Below, piece by piece: positions 37,324 through 45,622 of a stretch of 64,000 nt of DNA. A model generated the notes under the pieces. The model searched no databases and had not been told where the DNA came from. It saw nothing but the letters and a program-made list of their open reading frames with translations. Made by a program: the position numbers and the translations under genes. Origin of the DNA: CAWATZ01 sp963784995 (GTDB taxonomy: Bacteria > Planctomycetota > Planctomycetia > Gemmatales > Gemmataceae); NCBI GenBank assembly GCA_963784995.1, contig CAWATZ010000004.1, positions 496,001-560,000 of the forward strand. Reading direction: 5' to 3'. Every line of letters begins with the position of its first letter. The stretch's first letter is position 1.

Positions 37324-37383
37324 AACGAGCCGCCGGGTTTATCCCGGCGGTCTTCTCCGCCGGGATAAACCCGGCGGCTCGTT
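37324..37383. repeat. Perfect 27-base inverted repeat between tandem minus-strand genes
   Basis: Arms 37324-37350 and 37357-37383 enclose a 6-base loop. Each arm again folds on itself (GCCGCCGGG-tttat-CCCGGCGG). It occupies most of the gap between the luciferase-like and hydrolase genes. Confidence 0.92.
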
Positions 37384-37401
37384 AGCGACGAGAGAACCGT
37401 T

Positions 37402-38541
37402 TCACGCACCCTGTTTTCGGACGTGGGGCAACACTTCCCTGGCGAGCATCTCCATGCTCTTGCGGGCCATCTCGTGCGGCATGTTGCCGACCTGGCAGCC
37501 GGTCAGCACCACGCCGACGCCCAACTCCTTCTGGTAATGGGCCAGTTTTTGCCGGACCGTCTCCGGGCAGCCGGTGATCATGAACACGCCCCTCTCGATG
37601 TCGTCCCACGACTTTTGCTCCGAGAGGAACTGGCCGCGATTGCGCAGGATGGCCAGCACGGAGCGGGCGGAGGTGTAGCCGGGCGGAGCGAGGCTGATGT
37701 TCTTGAGCAGGAAGTGCTTGAAGTAGTCGAGGTATTTCTCGGCCTCCTCGCGGGCCTGCCGGTCAGTCTCGGCGACGTAGATGGGCACGCCCCAGCCCAT
37801 CTGGCCGGGGTCCGCCACGTAGCCCGCCTTCTGGCAGGCCTCGCGGAACATGCCGAACGTCTTGCGGAAGACGTCGAAGTGGAAATAGGGAATGCCCATG
37901 TAGCAGTAGCGCCGCTGGGCGACAAAGTCGATCGTCTCCAGCGAGCCCGCCCCGGGGATCCAGATGGGCGGATGCGGCTTCTGCAAGGGCAGCGGCCAGG
38001 GATTGACGTAGGGGAAGTAGTAGTGCTTGCTCATCCAGGGGAACGGACCGGGCGTGGTCCACGCCTTGACGATCAGGTCGAGGGCCTCGCGGAATTTCTC
38101 GCGGGCATGGGTGGGGTTGACGCGATAGGTGAAGTATTCGGGGCCGCCGCCGATGACCATGCCCGCCACGAGCCGGCCATTGCTCATCACGTCGAGCATG
38201 GCGAACTCCTCGGCGACCCGCAGCGGCGGATTGTACAGGGGCAAGGCATTGCCGATCACGGCCAGTTTGCAGCGTTTGGTGCGCTGCGTCAGGGCGGCGG
38301 CGATCAGGTTGGGGCTGGGCATCAGGCCGTAGGCGGTCTGGTGATGCTCGTTGACGCAGACGCCGTCGAAGCCCAGTTCGTCGGCGTAGGCCAGCGTGTT
38401 GATGTACTCGCGGTAGAGGTCGTGGCCCTTGACCGGGTCGTAAAGCGAGTTGGGCAGCCAGACCCAGGCGGAATCGTACTTGCTGTCGAAGTCGTCCGGC
38501 AGGTAGGGCCAGGACATGAGGTGGAAGAAGAAGTATTGCAT
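37402..38541 (-). CDS. Luciferase-like (LLM class) flavin-dependent oxidoreductase (379 aa)
   Basis: The family is recognised by AYADELGFDGVCVNEHHQTA at residues about 50-70, LIAAALTQRTKRCKLAVIGN, LRVAEEFAMLDVMSNGRLVA, GGGPEYFTYRVNPTHAREKF, PHPPIWIPGAGS and the C-terminal ITGCPETVRQKLAHYQKELG. The protein would bind reduced FMN (or F420) and oxidise a small organic substrate in the cytoplasm. Length is usual for the group. It probably forms an operon with the downstream alpha/beta hydrolase. Confidence 0.9.
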   Translation of the reverse strand: MQYFFFHLMSWPYLPDDFDSKYDSAWVWLPNSLYDPVKGHDLYREYINTLAYADELGFDGVCVNEHHQTAYGLMPSPNLIAAALTQRTKRCKLAVIGNALPLYNPPLRVAEEFAMLDVMSNGRLVAGMVIGGGPEYFTYRVNPTHAREKFREALDLIVKAWTTPGPFPWMSKHYYFPYVNPWPLPLQKPHPPIWIPGAGSLETIDFVAQRRYCYMGIPYFHFDVFRKTFGMFREACQKAGYVADPGQMGWGVPIYVAETDRQAREEAEKYLDYFKHFLLKNISLAPPGYTSARSVLAILRNRGQFLSEQKSWDDIERGVFMITGCPETVRQKLAHYQKELGVGVVLTGCQVGNMPHEMARKSMEMLAREVLPHVRKQGA

Positions 38542-38619
38542 GAAGGGCCTCCCAGCCGGGAAATCCGCTGCGTGACAGAAGAGCGGGCTGCGGTATTGTA
38601 CGAGGGACCGGCTGGGAAG

Positions 38620-38949
38620 TCATGGCGATGAAGCGGTTGGCTCGCCGTGCTGCTCCAGGCCGAGAAGTTTCCTGGCTTCCGCCATGCGAGTCTGAAAAGT
38701 CTCCTCGGACCACGGCCAGGATGGGGTTGTCTCGGATGGTGGTTGTGTCGCGGCGGCTAACTGCTCAGCCGGATCGGGAATGGCGGCGGCGATCAGGACG
38801 CTCAGGTCGGCCGGCCGGACTTGATGCAGAAGCTGGAGCCGCTTGGCCGGCCCTTGTCCTTGCTGGTAGTGGGCCTCGTCGCGAATCCAGGAACGGAGGA
38901 ACTGTTCCTCCTCAGGAGACAGCTTCAGTCGCTGGGGCACGTTCCGCAT
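38620..38949 (-). CDS. Small protein of unknown function (109 aa)
   Basis: The gene lies 12 bases downstream of a HicA-like gene and reads MRNVPQRLKLSPEEEQFLRS at the N-terminus. The first 60 residues are helical and charged (WIRDEAHYQQGQGPAKRLQL); the middle is Ala/Pro-rich and the end is again helical (ETFQTRMAEARKLLGLEQHG). No known domain was recognised. Position and size fit the partner of a small two-gene module, but it has no visible ribbon-helix-helix or other HicB-type DNA-binding motif. Confidence 0.6.
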   Translation of the reverse strand: MRNVPQRLKLSPEEEQFLRSWIRDEAHYQQGQGPAKRLQLLHQVRPADLSVLIAAAIPDPAEQLAAATQPPSETTPSWPWSEETFQTRMAEARKLLGLEQHGEPTASSP

Positions 38950-38961
38950 GGATGCAGCCCT

Positions 38962-39222
38962 TCAATTGGCAAGCGAATGTTCTTGCAGGAGCATGTCGAA
39001 ACGCTCTCGCTCCACGATTCCGTAGTCGTCGAGGACGCGGCGGACCAGAACTTGATCGGTGGGCCCCACCTCTTCCTCGGATCGGTACAAGCGCAGGACG
39101 ATCAGAGCGCCAGCGTCGGGGTGCTGGAAATAGACGTGCGAACCAGGGATGACCTTGCTGGTAAATCCCAGCCCCTGAAGAAAGTCTTGCAGGTTTGCGA
39201 AAAGAATCCCCTTGGACGCCAT
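38962..39222 (-). CDS. HicA-like small protein (86 aa)
   Basis: The sequence contains LQDFLQGLGFTSKVIPGSHV followed by YFQHPDAGALIVLRLYRSEE. The spacing of LGF, GSH and HP matches the dsRNA-binding-like fold of HicA toxins (GF...GSH..y.HP), including the His that is catalytic there. The C-terminal half (DQVLVRRVLDDYGIVERERF) is a helix not usual in the shortest HicA proteins. A HicB-like antitoxin was not identified; the downstream 109-aa gene is the only candidate partner. Toxin activity is not established from sequence. Confidence 0.6.
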   Translation of the reverse strand: MASKGILFANLQDFLQGLGFTSKVIPGSHVYFQHPDAGALIVLRLYRSEEEVGPTDQVLVRRVLDDYGIVERERFDMLLQEHSLAN

Positions 39223-39392
39223 GATCGGTGACCTCTGGCAAAATAAATGGAATCGCCCGCAAGCGCCTGGCAGTACAAGCCTATCCTACCGCATCGCCAG
39301 CCGATTTGCACCGCTGTTTGTACAACCAACTCAGGACCGTCGGCGCAGCAGCCCTCGGCGCTGCCGGTGCCTGGCCTTCCTGGAGACCCCAC

Positions 39393-40270
39393 ATGGTTAC
39401 TGATCTTTCCTCCCGCCACGACCTGCTCGGCTCGTTGCTCCGTCTACCCACCTCACGCGCCGAGTGGGACCGCTACCGTCTGACCGACGAGCAGGTCCGC
39501 TTCTTTCACGAACACGGCTACGTCACCGGCAGCCGCATCCTCGACGATGCGCAGGTCGAGCAACTGCGCACCGAATTGCAGGACCTGTTCGATCCGCACT
39601 ACGAGGGCAACGGGCTGTTCCACGAGTATCACAGCAACGAGTCCACCGATCCCTCGCGGGTGCTGTTTCACGCCCTGGGGGCCTGGCGGATCAAGCCGGC
39701 GTTTCACGACGTGCTGTGGGCGCCGGCGTTCACGATGGCGGCGAGCCAACTGCTGGGCGGTGCGGTGCGCTTCTGGCACGACCAGCTGTTCTGCAAGCCG
39801 GCCCAGCATGGCGGCGTGGTCGCCTGGCACCAGGATTACTCCTACTGGACCCGCACTCAGCCGATGAACCATCTCACCTGCTGGATCGCCCTGGACGACT
39901 CCACCCGCGACAATGGCTGTCTGCAATATCTCAACGGCAGCCATCGCTGGCCGCTCTTGCCGATCACCGGCCTGGCCGGGGACATGGACTCCATCCGGCA
40001 GGTACTGACCGCCGAGCAGATGAAGGAATTCGACCGACCGGTGGCCATCGAGTTGAAGAAGGGCGAGGCCAGCTTTCACCATCCGCTGATGGTGCATGGC
40101 TCGTTCGCCAACTCGACCGAGCGGCCTCGGCGGGCCACCGTGATCAACGCCTTCCGCGATGGCACCCGCTCGGCCAGCGACCAGCCACCGCTGCAGGGCG
40201 TTCCTCCCATCCCGGCCGGGCAGAAGATGGCGGGACCGTTCTTTCCGCTGCTGTTCGATCCGGAACGTCA

Positions 40271-40283
<13 letters not shown>
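39393..40283 (+). CDS. Phytanoyl-CoA dioxygenase (PhyH) family protein (296 aa)
   Basis: The ATG at 39393 fixes a start just before the conserved EQVRFFHEHGYVTGSRILDD segment. The Fe(II)/2-oxoglutarate dioxygenase core shows the iron ligands His and Asp in VVAWHQDYSYWTR and the distal His in SFHHPLMVHGSFANSTERPR, with the 2-oxoglutarate-binding Arg following. LQYLNGSHRWPLL is also typical. The protein would hydroxylate an unknown, probably lipid or small secondary-metabolite substrate. It is convergent with, and overlaps by 13 bases, the truncated desaturase gene. Confidence 0.88.
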
Positions 40284-40746
<463 letters not shown>

Positions 40747-40747
<1 letters not shown>

Positions 40748-40807
40748 ATTTCAGGCGGAAATCCCCGGCCGTTCGAGCGCGGAGGGCGGACGCTTTTTTC
40801 GATCACC
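40747..40807. repeat. 61-base tail repeat, copy A (after intact kinase)
   Basis: On the minus strand this segment starts at the last codon and stop of the kinase gene (GGGTGATCGAAAAAA) and continues to CCGCCTGAAATC. Copy B at 43342-43402 differs at about seven of 61 positions and follows a kinase stub. It marks the 3' boundary of a duplicated sigma/kinase unit. Confidence 0.85.
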
Positions 40808-42407
40808 CCAGCTGCCTGCCCAGCTTGCGCAGGTACAGCCCGTAGGCCACTGTCCCCAGAACGTTGTAGGCGCCGAAGTAGAGGGGGGCGGCGTCGCGAT
40901 GGAACAGCATGAGGACACCGACGAGCCAGAACCCGACCGGGCCCCAGGCCAGCTTCCAGGACGTCTTGCTCACCTCGATGAGATACGCCATGCCGTTCAG
41001 AGCGGCGAGGACCGAATACATCAGGAGGAGGATCTCTCGGGGTGGCACGGCCAGCTCCGTCCGCAGCGCGACGGCGAGGGAGACGGTCGCGACAGCGTGC
41101 CCACCCCAGAGTGCCGCGGGCTCTCGCCAGCGCAGACTGCTCCGTCGCCTGTTGACCCGGTAGGTCAGCAGCAGCACCGCACACAGGATGAGGAAATGGG
41201 AGAACATCAGCAGCCAGACGCCAGGCTCCCAGAACGAACTCTGGAGCAACCGGTAAACGACCAGATCAATCACCAGCCCGAGCGGCCCCGAGACGAGCAT
41301 CAACGTCCCCATGGTCGTGAAGTTGCGCATGTACTGGCGGTCGCTCAACCAACGGCGCAGCGCCTGGGCCAGCTCGTGGGCTGTGGCGAAGCGCTGCCCC
41401 GGTTCCTTGCTCAAGCAGCGCAGGCAGATGCGCTCCAGCTCCCGATCGACGTCTGGACTGTGCCGGCGCGGCGGGTCGGGTTCGCAAGAGCGAATCCGGT
41501 CGAGCAGTTTGTCCCGCGAGGCTCCCGGGAACGGCGGCGTGCCGGTCAGCGTCTCGTACAGAGTCGCCCCCAGGCTGTAGACGTCGCTGCGGACAGTGAC
41601 GCGGTCGGCGTCCTGGGTCTGCTCCGGGGACATGTAGGGCAAGGTGCCCGCCACTCGGACTTGCTCGCGGACACTCTGCTCCGCCGGTCCCGCGTCGGGC
41701 CGGGCAATCAGCGCCAGCCCGAAGTCGGTCAGCTTCGCCTGGTCGGTTCGCTCGTCGATGAGGATATTGCCGGGCTTGATGTCGCGGTGCAGGATCTGGT
41801 GCCCGTGCGCATCCTGGAGGGCCTCGGCGATGCTGGCGAGGTACTCCACCACCGCCTCCGTGGTCACCTCGCCCGGTCGTTTCAGTTTGTCGGCCAGGTT
41901 GCACCCCTCGATGAGTTCCATCACGTAGAACGGCCGGCCCTCGTCTTCGCCCAGGGTCAGGATGCGGACCCGGTTGGGGTGTTCCAGCCGGGCCGCCGCC
42001 CGCACCTCCTTGCGGAACTGCTCAATGGCCTGTCGGCGGGTCGGCTCGTCCAGCCCCGCGAGCCAGTCGGGGCGGAGCAGTTTCAGCGCGACCAGCTGTT
42101 CGGTGCCGGTCTGCCGGGCCTTGTAGACGACGCCCATGCCCCCAATGCCGATCTGTTCGAGGACCTCGTAGCCGTCGGGCGCGGGCACCGCCAGCGGCGG
42201 CTTGCCTGCCAGCGAGGCGCGCAGCGGACCGGCTAACTGCTCGATCTGCGGCACGGCGTCGATGAGCGGCCCCAGTTGGTCCGCGAGGTTGGCGTAGCGG
42301 TCCAGGAACTCGTCCCGATCCAGCGTCTTGCCTTGCTCCCGCGCCAGTTCATATTCCACCAGCGCCTCTCCCAGCCGGTCGTAGGGCAGTGTTTGGGCCG
42401 TGAGCAT
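40803..42407 (-). CDS. Membrane Ser/Thr protein kinase (534 aa)
   Basis: Residues 80-350 are a Hanks-type kinase domain: GIGGMGVVYKA (87-97), VALKLL with the ATP Lys at about 109, HRDIKPGNIL (207-216), DFGLA (228-232) and GTLPYMSPEQ. The N-terminal 75 residues (LGEALVEYELAREQGKTLDR) are the leader typical of planctomycete kinases. From about 370 there are five or so hydrophobic segments, so the enzyme is membrane-bound with a cytoplasmic kinase domain. Such kinases are normally encoded directly after an ECF sigma factor and are thought to act with it. Here only a C-terminal sigma remnant lies directly upstream, after which come other genes. Confidence 0.92.
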   Translation of the reverse strand: MLTAQTLPYDRLGEALVEYELAREQGKTLDRDEFLDRYANLADQLGPLIDAVPQIEQLAGPLRASLAGKPPLAVPAPDGYEVLEQIGIGGMGVVYKARQTGTEQLVALKLLRPDWLAGLDEPTRRQAIEQFRKEVRAAARLEHPNRVRILTLGEDEGRPFYVMELIEGCNLADKLKRPGEVTTEAVVEYLASIAEALQDAHGHQILHRDIKPGNILIDERTDQAKLTDFGLALIARPDAGPAEQSVREQVRVAGTLPYMSPEQTQDADRVTVRSDVYSLGATLYETLTGTPPFPGASRDKLLDRIRSCEPDPPRRHSPDVDRELERICLRCLSKEPGQRFATAHELAQALRRWLSDRQYMRNFTTMGTLMLVSGPLGLVIDLVVYRLLQSSFWEPGVWLLMFSHFLILCAVLLLTYRVNRRRSSLRWREPAALWGGHAVATVSLAVALRTELAVPPREILLLMYSVLAALNGMAYLIEVSKTSWKLAWGPVGFWLVGVLMLFHRDAAPLYFGAYNVLGTVAYGLYLRKLGRQLG

Positions 42408-42411
42408 CGAG

Positions 42412-42489
42412 TTACTCCTGTGTCAGTCGTTCACGCAGGCGGAGCCAACCACGGTAGAGCAGGTCTCCTCCCAACGCCGAGACCCTCAT
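42412..42489 (-). pseudogene. C-terminal remnant of an ECF sigma factor gene
   Basis: Immediately upstream of the kinase ATG the minus strand reads GDLLYRGWLRLRERLTQE then TAA. This closely matches the last residues of the intact sigma factor at 43426 (GLLYRGRLRLREFLAQE then stop), and the sequences around both stop codons also match. Only about 17 codons remain. An ATG at 42489 overlaps the stop of the upstream gene as ATGA, but that small frame is probably just the remnant. Confidence 0.8.
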
Positions 42490-43229
42490 GGCTTTTTGAA
42501 GGTCGTGTCCGGCAACGTCGGCAACCGCTTCTGCTCTGTCAGCGTTTCCTCGTAGTACGGCTTGCCGTCGCGGCTCACCTTGATGGTCGTGTAAGACACC
42601 ACGCCACCGACCTTCCCGTACCCACCGAGCCGCGTGGCGAAAGGCACCTCCTTGCCCGCCTCATCCAGGGCGGTTGTCTCGCTGGCGATCAGGTGGTGGG
42701 TCTTGGCGTCGAAGAACAGCCGCGTGTCACGCCGCCCCTTGCACGACACCTTCACGCCGCGCACCGCCGCAGCATCGATCTTGCTCTCCCCCAGCGCCTC
42801 CAGGGTAAACCCCGGCCCCTTGAGTGGCGTCAACTGGTGCAGCCAGACGTAGTAGATGAAATGCCCGAGGTCCGCTGCCTGCTCCTTCGTCTTCTCCTTC
42901 AGGTCGTTGCCGAGCTTCTCCCACGCCTGGCCCTTGTCGTGAACGATCGTCAGAGGAATCTTCGCCCCGGTCGGGTCGAGAGTGAGCCGGAAGTTGCAGC
43001 GGTCGGGATAGTGAAACGCAATCTCGGCCGCATAAGGCACCGGGACGCCGGACCGATAGACCTTGCCCGTCGATTTGCTCTGAAAAGCCGGCAGGGCCAG
43101 CGTCTTCTCGTCGCCCCCTCGGGCCTGCAACGCCTTGTTGATCAACTGGATCGCCTCAGCCTTGTTGTCCGCACCGCTGGCCAACGCGGCGCTGGCCAGC
43201 AACGACAGCATTCCGAATAACCGCTTCAT
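42486..43229 (-). CDS. Exported LolA-like protein of unknown function (247 aa)
   Basis: Residues 1-20 are a signal peptide (MKRLFGMLSLLASAALASGA). The mature part starts AEAIQLINKALQARGGDEKT and continues as alternating beta strands (FQSKSTGKVYRSGVPVPYAA, CNFRLTLDPTGAKIPLTIVH, VSCKGRRDTRLFFDAKTHHL, SYTTIKVSRDGKPYYEETLT), the pattern of the LolA/LppX half-barrel lipoprotein-carrier fold common in planctomycetes. The function is inferred from fold only. It lies between the intact sigma gene and the kinase, in the place where those two genes would normally be adjacent. Confidence 0.75.
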   Translation of the reverse strand: MKRLFGMLSLLASAALASGADNKAEAIQLINKALQARGGDEKTLALPAFQSKSTGKVYRSGVPVPYAAEIAFHYPDRCNFRLTLDPTGAKIPLTIVHDKGQAWEKLGNDLKEKTKEQAADLGHFIYYVWLHQLTPLKGPGFTLEALGESKIDAAAVRGVKVSCKGRRDTRLFFDAKTHHLIASETTALDEAGKEVPFATRLGGYGKVGGVVSYTTIKVSRDGKPYYEETLTEQKRLPTLPDTTFKKP

Positions 43230-43341
43230 GATTGCAGCCTCCAGTGAATAGGAATGGGACTGATTCTGCCTGGCCCGGTGATTCCCCTGACCGGCCCGTC
43301 GGCCTCGCACGGCCCGGTTCGCAACCGGGGTTGGCCTACCT

Positions 43342-43402
43342 GATTTCAGGCGGGAACTCCCGGCCGGTTGAGCGCGGCGGGCGGACGATTTTTTCGATCA
43401 CC
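43342..43402. repeat. 61-base tail repeat, copy B (after kinase stub)
   Basis: This copy matches 40747-40807 in about 54 of 61 positions and has the same orientation. It directly follows the 7-codon kinase stub. The A6 run after the stop and the strong conservation suggest either a shared 3' regulatory element or simple descent from a duplication. Confidence 0.85.
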
Positions 43403-43421
43403 CTGTTTCCACCGTGAGCAT
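43398..43421 (-). pseudogene. Seven-codon stub of a deleted kinase gene
   Basis: After the intact sigma factor the minus strand reads ATG CTC ACG GTG GAA ACA GGG TGA. The intact kinase gene begins ATG CTC ACG GCC CAA ACA and ends GGG TGA, and both are followed by the same 61-base tail. The most economical reading is an internal deletion that removed nearly the whole kinase and joined its start to its end. Confidence 0.7.
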
Positions 43422-43425
43422 TGAG

Positions 43426-43968
43426 TCACTCCTGTGCCAGGAACTCCCGCAGGCGGAGACGACCCCGGTAGAGCAGGCCGGCCACGGCGGCAGGGGTGCG
43501 TCCCAGCCGTTCGCTGATCTGCGCGAGTGTCAGCCCGACGAGGTGCTTGAGGGTGACGGCCTCGCGCTCATCCTCGTGCAACTGTTCGAGCGCCTCCGCC
43601 AGCCGGGTCAGGTCCTCGTTGCGCACGGCGCCTTCGCTGGGAGAGGTCTGCTGGGCCGCCAACAATTCGTCCAGGCCGGCGAACGATCCGGTCAGGTCGG
43701 CCTCAAGGGCCTGTCGTGCCAGGTCGCGTTTGCCGGCCCGCTGGCGGTCGTACTCATCGAGGAAGGCGTGGTGCAGGATCTGGCGTAGCCAGGCGAAGCG
43801 CTCCGCGTCGGTGCCGCCGCGGAACTGCTGTACGTCCCGGCACGCTTCCGCGAAGGTCTGCTGCACCAGATCGGAGGCCTCCAGGCCGAGCTGCTGATGG
43901 CGGGCGAGTTGTGCGCGAGCGAGCAACAGCAGCGCCGAGCGATACCTCTCCAGGCCGTTGTCTGGCAT
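43426..43968 (-). CDS. ECF-type RNA polymerase sigma factor (180 aa)
   Basis: The ATG at 43968 is preceded by AGGAGG; the frame is open further upstream, but the matching duplicate at 48572 and the ribosome-binding site support this start. Region 2 is seen in ASDLVQQTFAEACRDVQQFR and RFAWLRQILHHAFLDEYDRQ, region 4 in LEQLHEDEREAVTLKHLVGL and LAQISERLGRTPAAVAGLLY. It belongs to the planctomycete ECF groups associated with Ser/Thr kinases. Its own kinase partner has been reduced to a stub; the intact kinase is 1.0 kb downstream beyond a LolA-like gene. Confidence 0.92.
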   Translation of the reverse strand: MPDNGLERYRSALLLLARAQLARHQQLGLEASDLVQQTFAEACRDVQQFRGGTDAERFAWLRQILHHAFLDEYDRQRAGKRDLARQALEADLTGSFAGLDELLAAQQTSPSEGAVRNEDLTRLAEALEQLHEDEREAVTLKHLVGLTLAQISERLGRTPAAVAGLLYRGRLRLREFLAQE

Positions 43969-44113
43969 GAACGGAACCTCCTGAGGATCAGAGAGAAGGT
44001 GAGACTCTAATTTAACAAGGCGGGAAAGGAAAGCAAATTGCTCGCGCGAAAACATAACCTCACGACCGCAAGAGCGCCTCCACCGCCTCACGAGCTTGCG
44101 CGAAGCGCTCGTC
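43691..44113. repeat. 423-base direct repeat, copy 1 (sigma gene 5' part and promoter)
   Basis: Copy 2 lies at 48295-48717 in the same orientation, 4604 bases away. By eye about 11 of 423 positions differ and there is no indel. The repeat covers roughly the first 92 codons of the sigma gene, its ribosome-binding site and promoter, and about 145 bases upstream. Confidence 0.92.
44009..44036 (-). promoter_or_regulatory. Possible promoter of the intact sigma gene
   Basis: On the minus strand TTGCTT (44036-44031) and TAAATT (44014-44009) are spaced by 16 bases, in an AT-rich patch about 40 bases before the start codon. The same sequence is preserved in the duplicate at 48613-48640. Confidence 0.4.
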
Positions 44114-44243
44114 TCCGGCGCCGCGAACGCGGAGTTCAGCGTTCGGTGGACTCCTAACGGGCCAGGAGGGAAGTTGCGGCGACTCGATCGGCCTGAGTGG
44201 GAGTGCCAGGACATTGAACCCCGCGTAACGCGCCACACGTGGA

Positions 44244-45605
44244 TCAGGGGGTCAGTGCATCCGCTTTATCTAACAAGGTCTCTACTTCGTCCCAGAAGGT
44301 TTCCCATTGCTTGCGCTCGCCCGCAGGGATGTTGTTGAATGCCGGCGGGCGAACCGAAGCAAGGTCCTTGTGCAGCAAGAGCATGCGGAGACTCTTCTGG
44401 CATGAGTAGCGATTGGCGTTGAAGTTCTTCTCCAAAGCTTCCTGCTCAGCCTTGACGAACTTTTGGAGCCAGGCGAGCGCCTTGGCGCGGTACTTCGGCC
44501 GCTCCGCTTCGGACGGCGGATCGCTGCCTTGTCCCGCGGACGCAAGCAGGGCGACCCGAGCAAGGGTCACCCCTTCGGCGGGCGCTAGTTTCTTGGCGGC
44601 ATCCGGGTTAGCGGTAAAGGCCTGCTCGTAGAACCGAAGGGCCGCCACGTAATGCTGCTTCACGCGGCACACTTTGCCGAACTGCGTTCCTTCCTCGAAG
44701 TTTTTCGGCTTCCGTTCTCCCTTCAGGATGTCCGGCAATCTGCCCTCCAGGCGGAGAAGTGCTTCCCATTGCTCCAGGGTCCGCTTCCTCGACTTGAACT
44801 GCGGCGCGGCTTCCGGGGTGAGCGCCAGGACTTTCTTGAGAGCAGCGCAAGCCTGTTCCAGCTCACCGACCTGGACAAGGGCGGAACTCAGGTTGTCGTG
44901 GAAAACGACGTCTTTCGGGTAGAGTGCGACGGCCTTTTTCAACCACGGGATACCCTTGTCGTAGAGTCCCACGGCGTTGTAGGCGAAGCCCAGGTTGTTG
45001 AGGGCGGAAGCATGTTTCGGATTGAGTTCGAGGGCCTTCTGGAAGCAGGGGATCGCCTCGTCGTGGAGCCCCTTGCGGTTGTAGGCGAAGCCCAGACTGT
45101 TGTGGGCGTCCACGTGCTTGGGGTCGAGTACAACGGCTTTCTTCAAGCACGCAATGGCACGGTCGTGGAGTCCTTTCGCGTTGCAGGCCAAACCCAGTTC
45201 GTGGTAGGCATCGACGTGTTGCGGTTCGAGTTCGATGGCCTTCTCGAAGCACGGGATGGCCTGGTCGGCAAGTTGCTTGGCTTTGTAGGCGAAGCCCAGG
45301 TTCCTGTGGGCGACGGCATGGTTGGGGTCCAGCTCAAGAGCTTTCTTGTAGCATACAATCGCCTCGTCGTGGAGTCCTTTGCCGTAGTAGGCGGCACCGA
45401 GGTTATTGTGGGCGATCACGTGGCGCGGGGCGAGTTGGATGGCCCTCTTGAGACACGGGATCGCCTTGTCGTAGAGCCCCTTCGCGTTGTAGGCAAATCC
45501 CAGGTCGCTCTGGGCCTGAACCAGGCGTGGGTTGGCGGCGACGGCTTTCTCCAGCAGGGGGATGGCCCGGTCAAAGTCCCTCTTCTGGATGAGGGGGACG
45601 GCCAA
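44244..45605 (-). CDS. Tetratricopeptide-repeat protein (about 453 aa), uncertain start
   Basis: Seven near-consensus TPR units occupy about residues 10-250, for example AHNNLGAAYYGKGLHDEAIV followed by CYKKALELDPNHAVAHRNLG. The C-terminal 190 residues (HYVAALRFYEQAFTANPDAA, KALAWLQKFVKAEQEALEKN) match the tail found on many planctomycete TPR kinases. No ATG or GTG is available; TTG at 45605 is the only standard start and has no ribosome-binding site. The frame is open upstream across the stop codon of the trypsin-like gene (45623), so the TPR part may be a frame-shifted continuation of that protease, giving a protease-TPR fusion. Confidence 0.8.
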   Translation of the reverse strand: MAVPLIQKRDFDRAIPLLEKAVAANPRLVQAQSDLGFAYNAKGLYDKAIPCLKRAIQLAPRHVIAHNNLGAAYYGKGLHDEAIVCYKKALELDPNHAVAHRNLGFAYKAKQLADQAIPCFEKAIELEPQHVDAYHELGLACNAKGLHDRAIACLKKAVVLDPKHVDAHNSLGFAYNRKGLHDEAIPCFQKALELNPKHASALNNLGFAYNAVGLYDKGIPWLKKAVALYPKDVVFHDNLSSALVQVGELEQACAALKKVLALTPEAAPQFKSRKRTLEQWEALLRLEGRLPDILKGERKPKNFEEGTQFGKVCRVKQHYVAALRFYEQAFTANPDAAKKLAPAEGVTLARVALLASAGQGSDPPSEAERPKYRAKALAWLQKFVKAEQEALEKNFNANRYSCQKSLRMLLLHKDLASVRPPAFNNIPAGERKQWETFWDEVETLLDKADALTP

Positions 45606-45622
45606 CTCGTAGTCCGTGCTGG

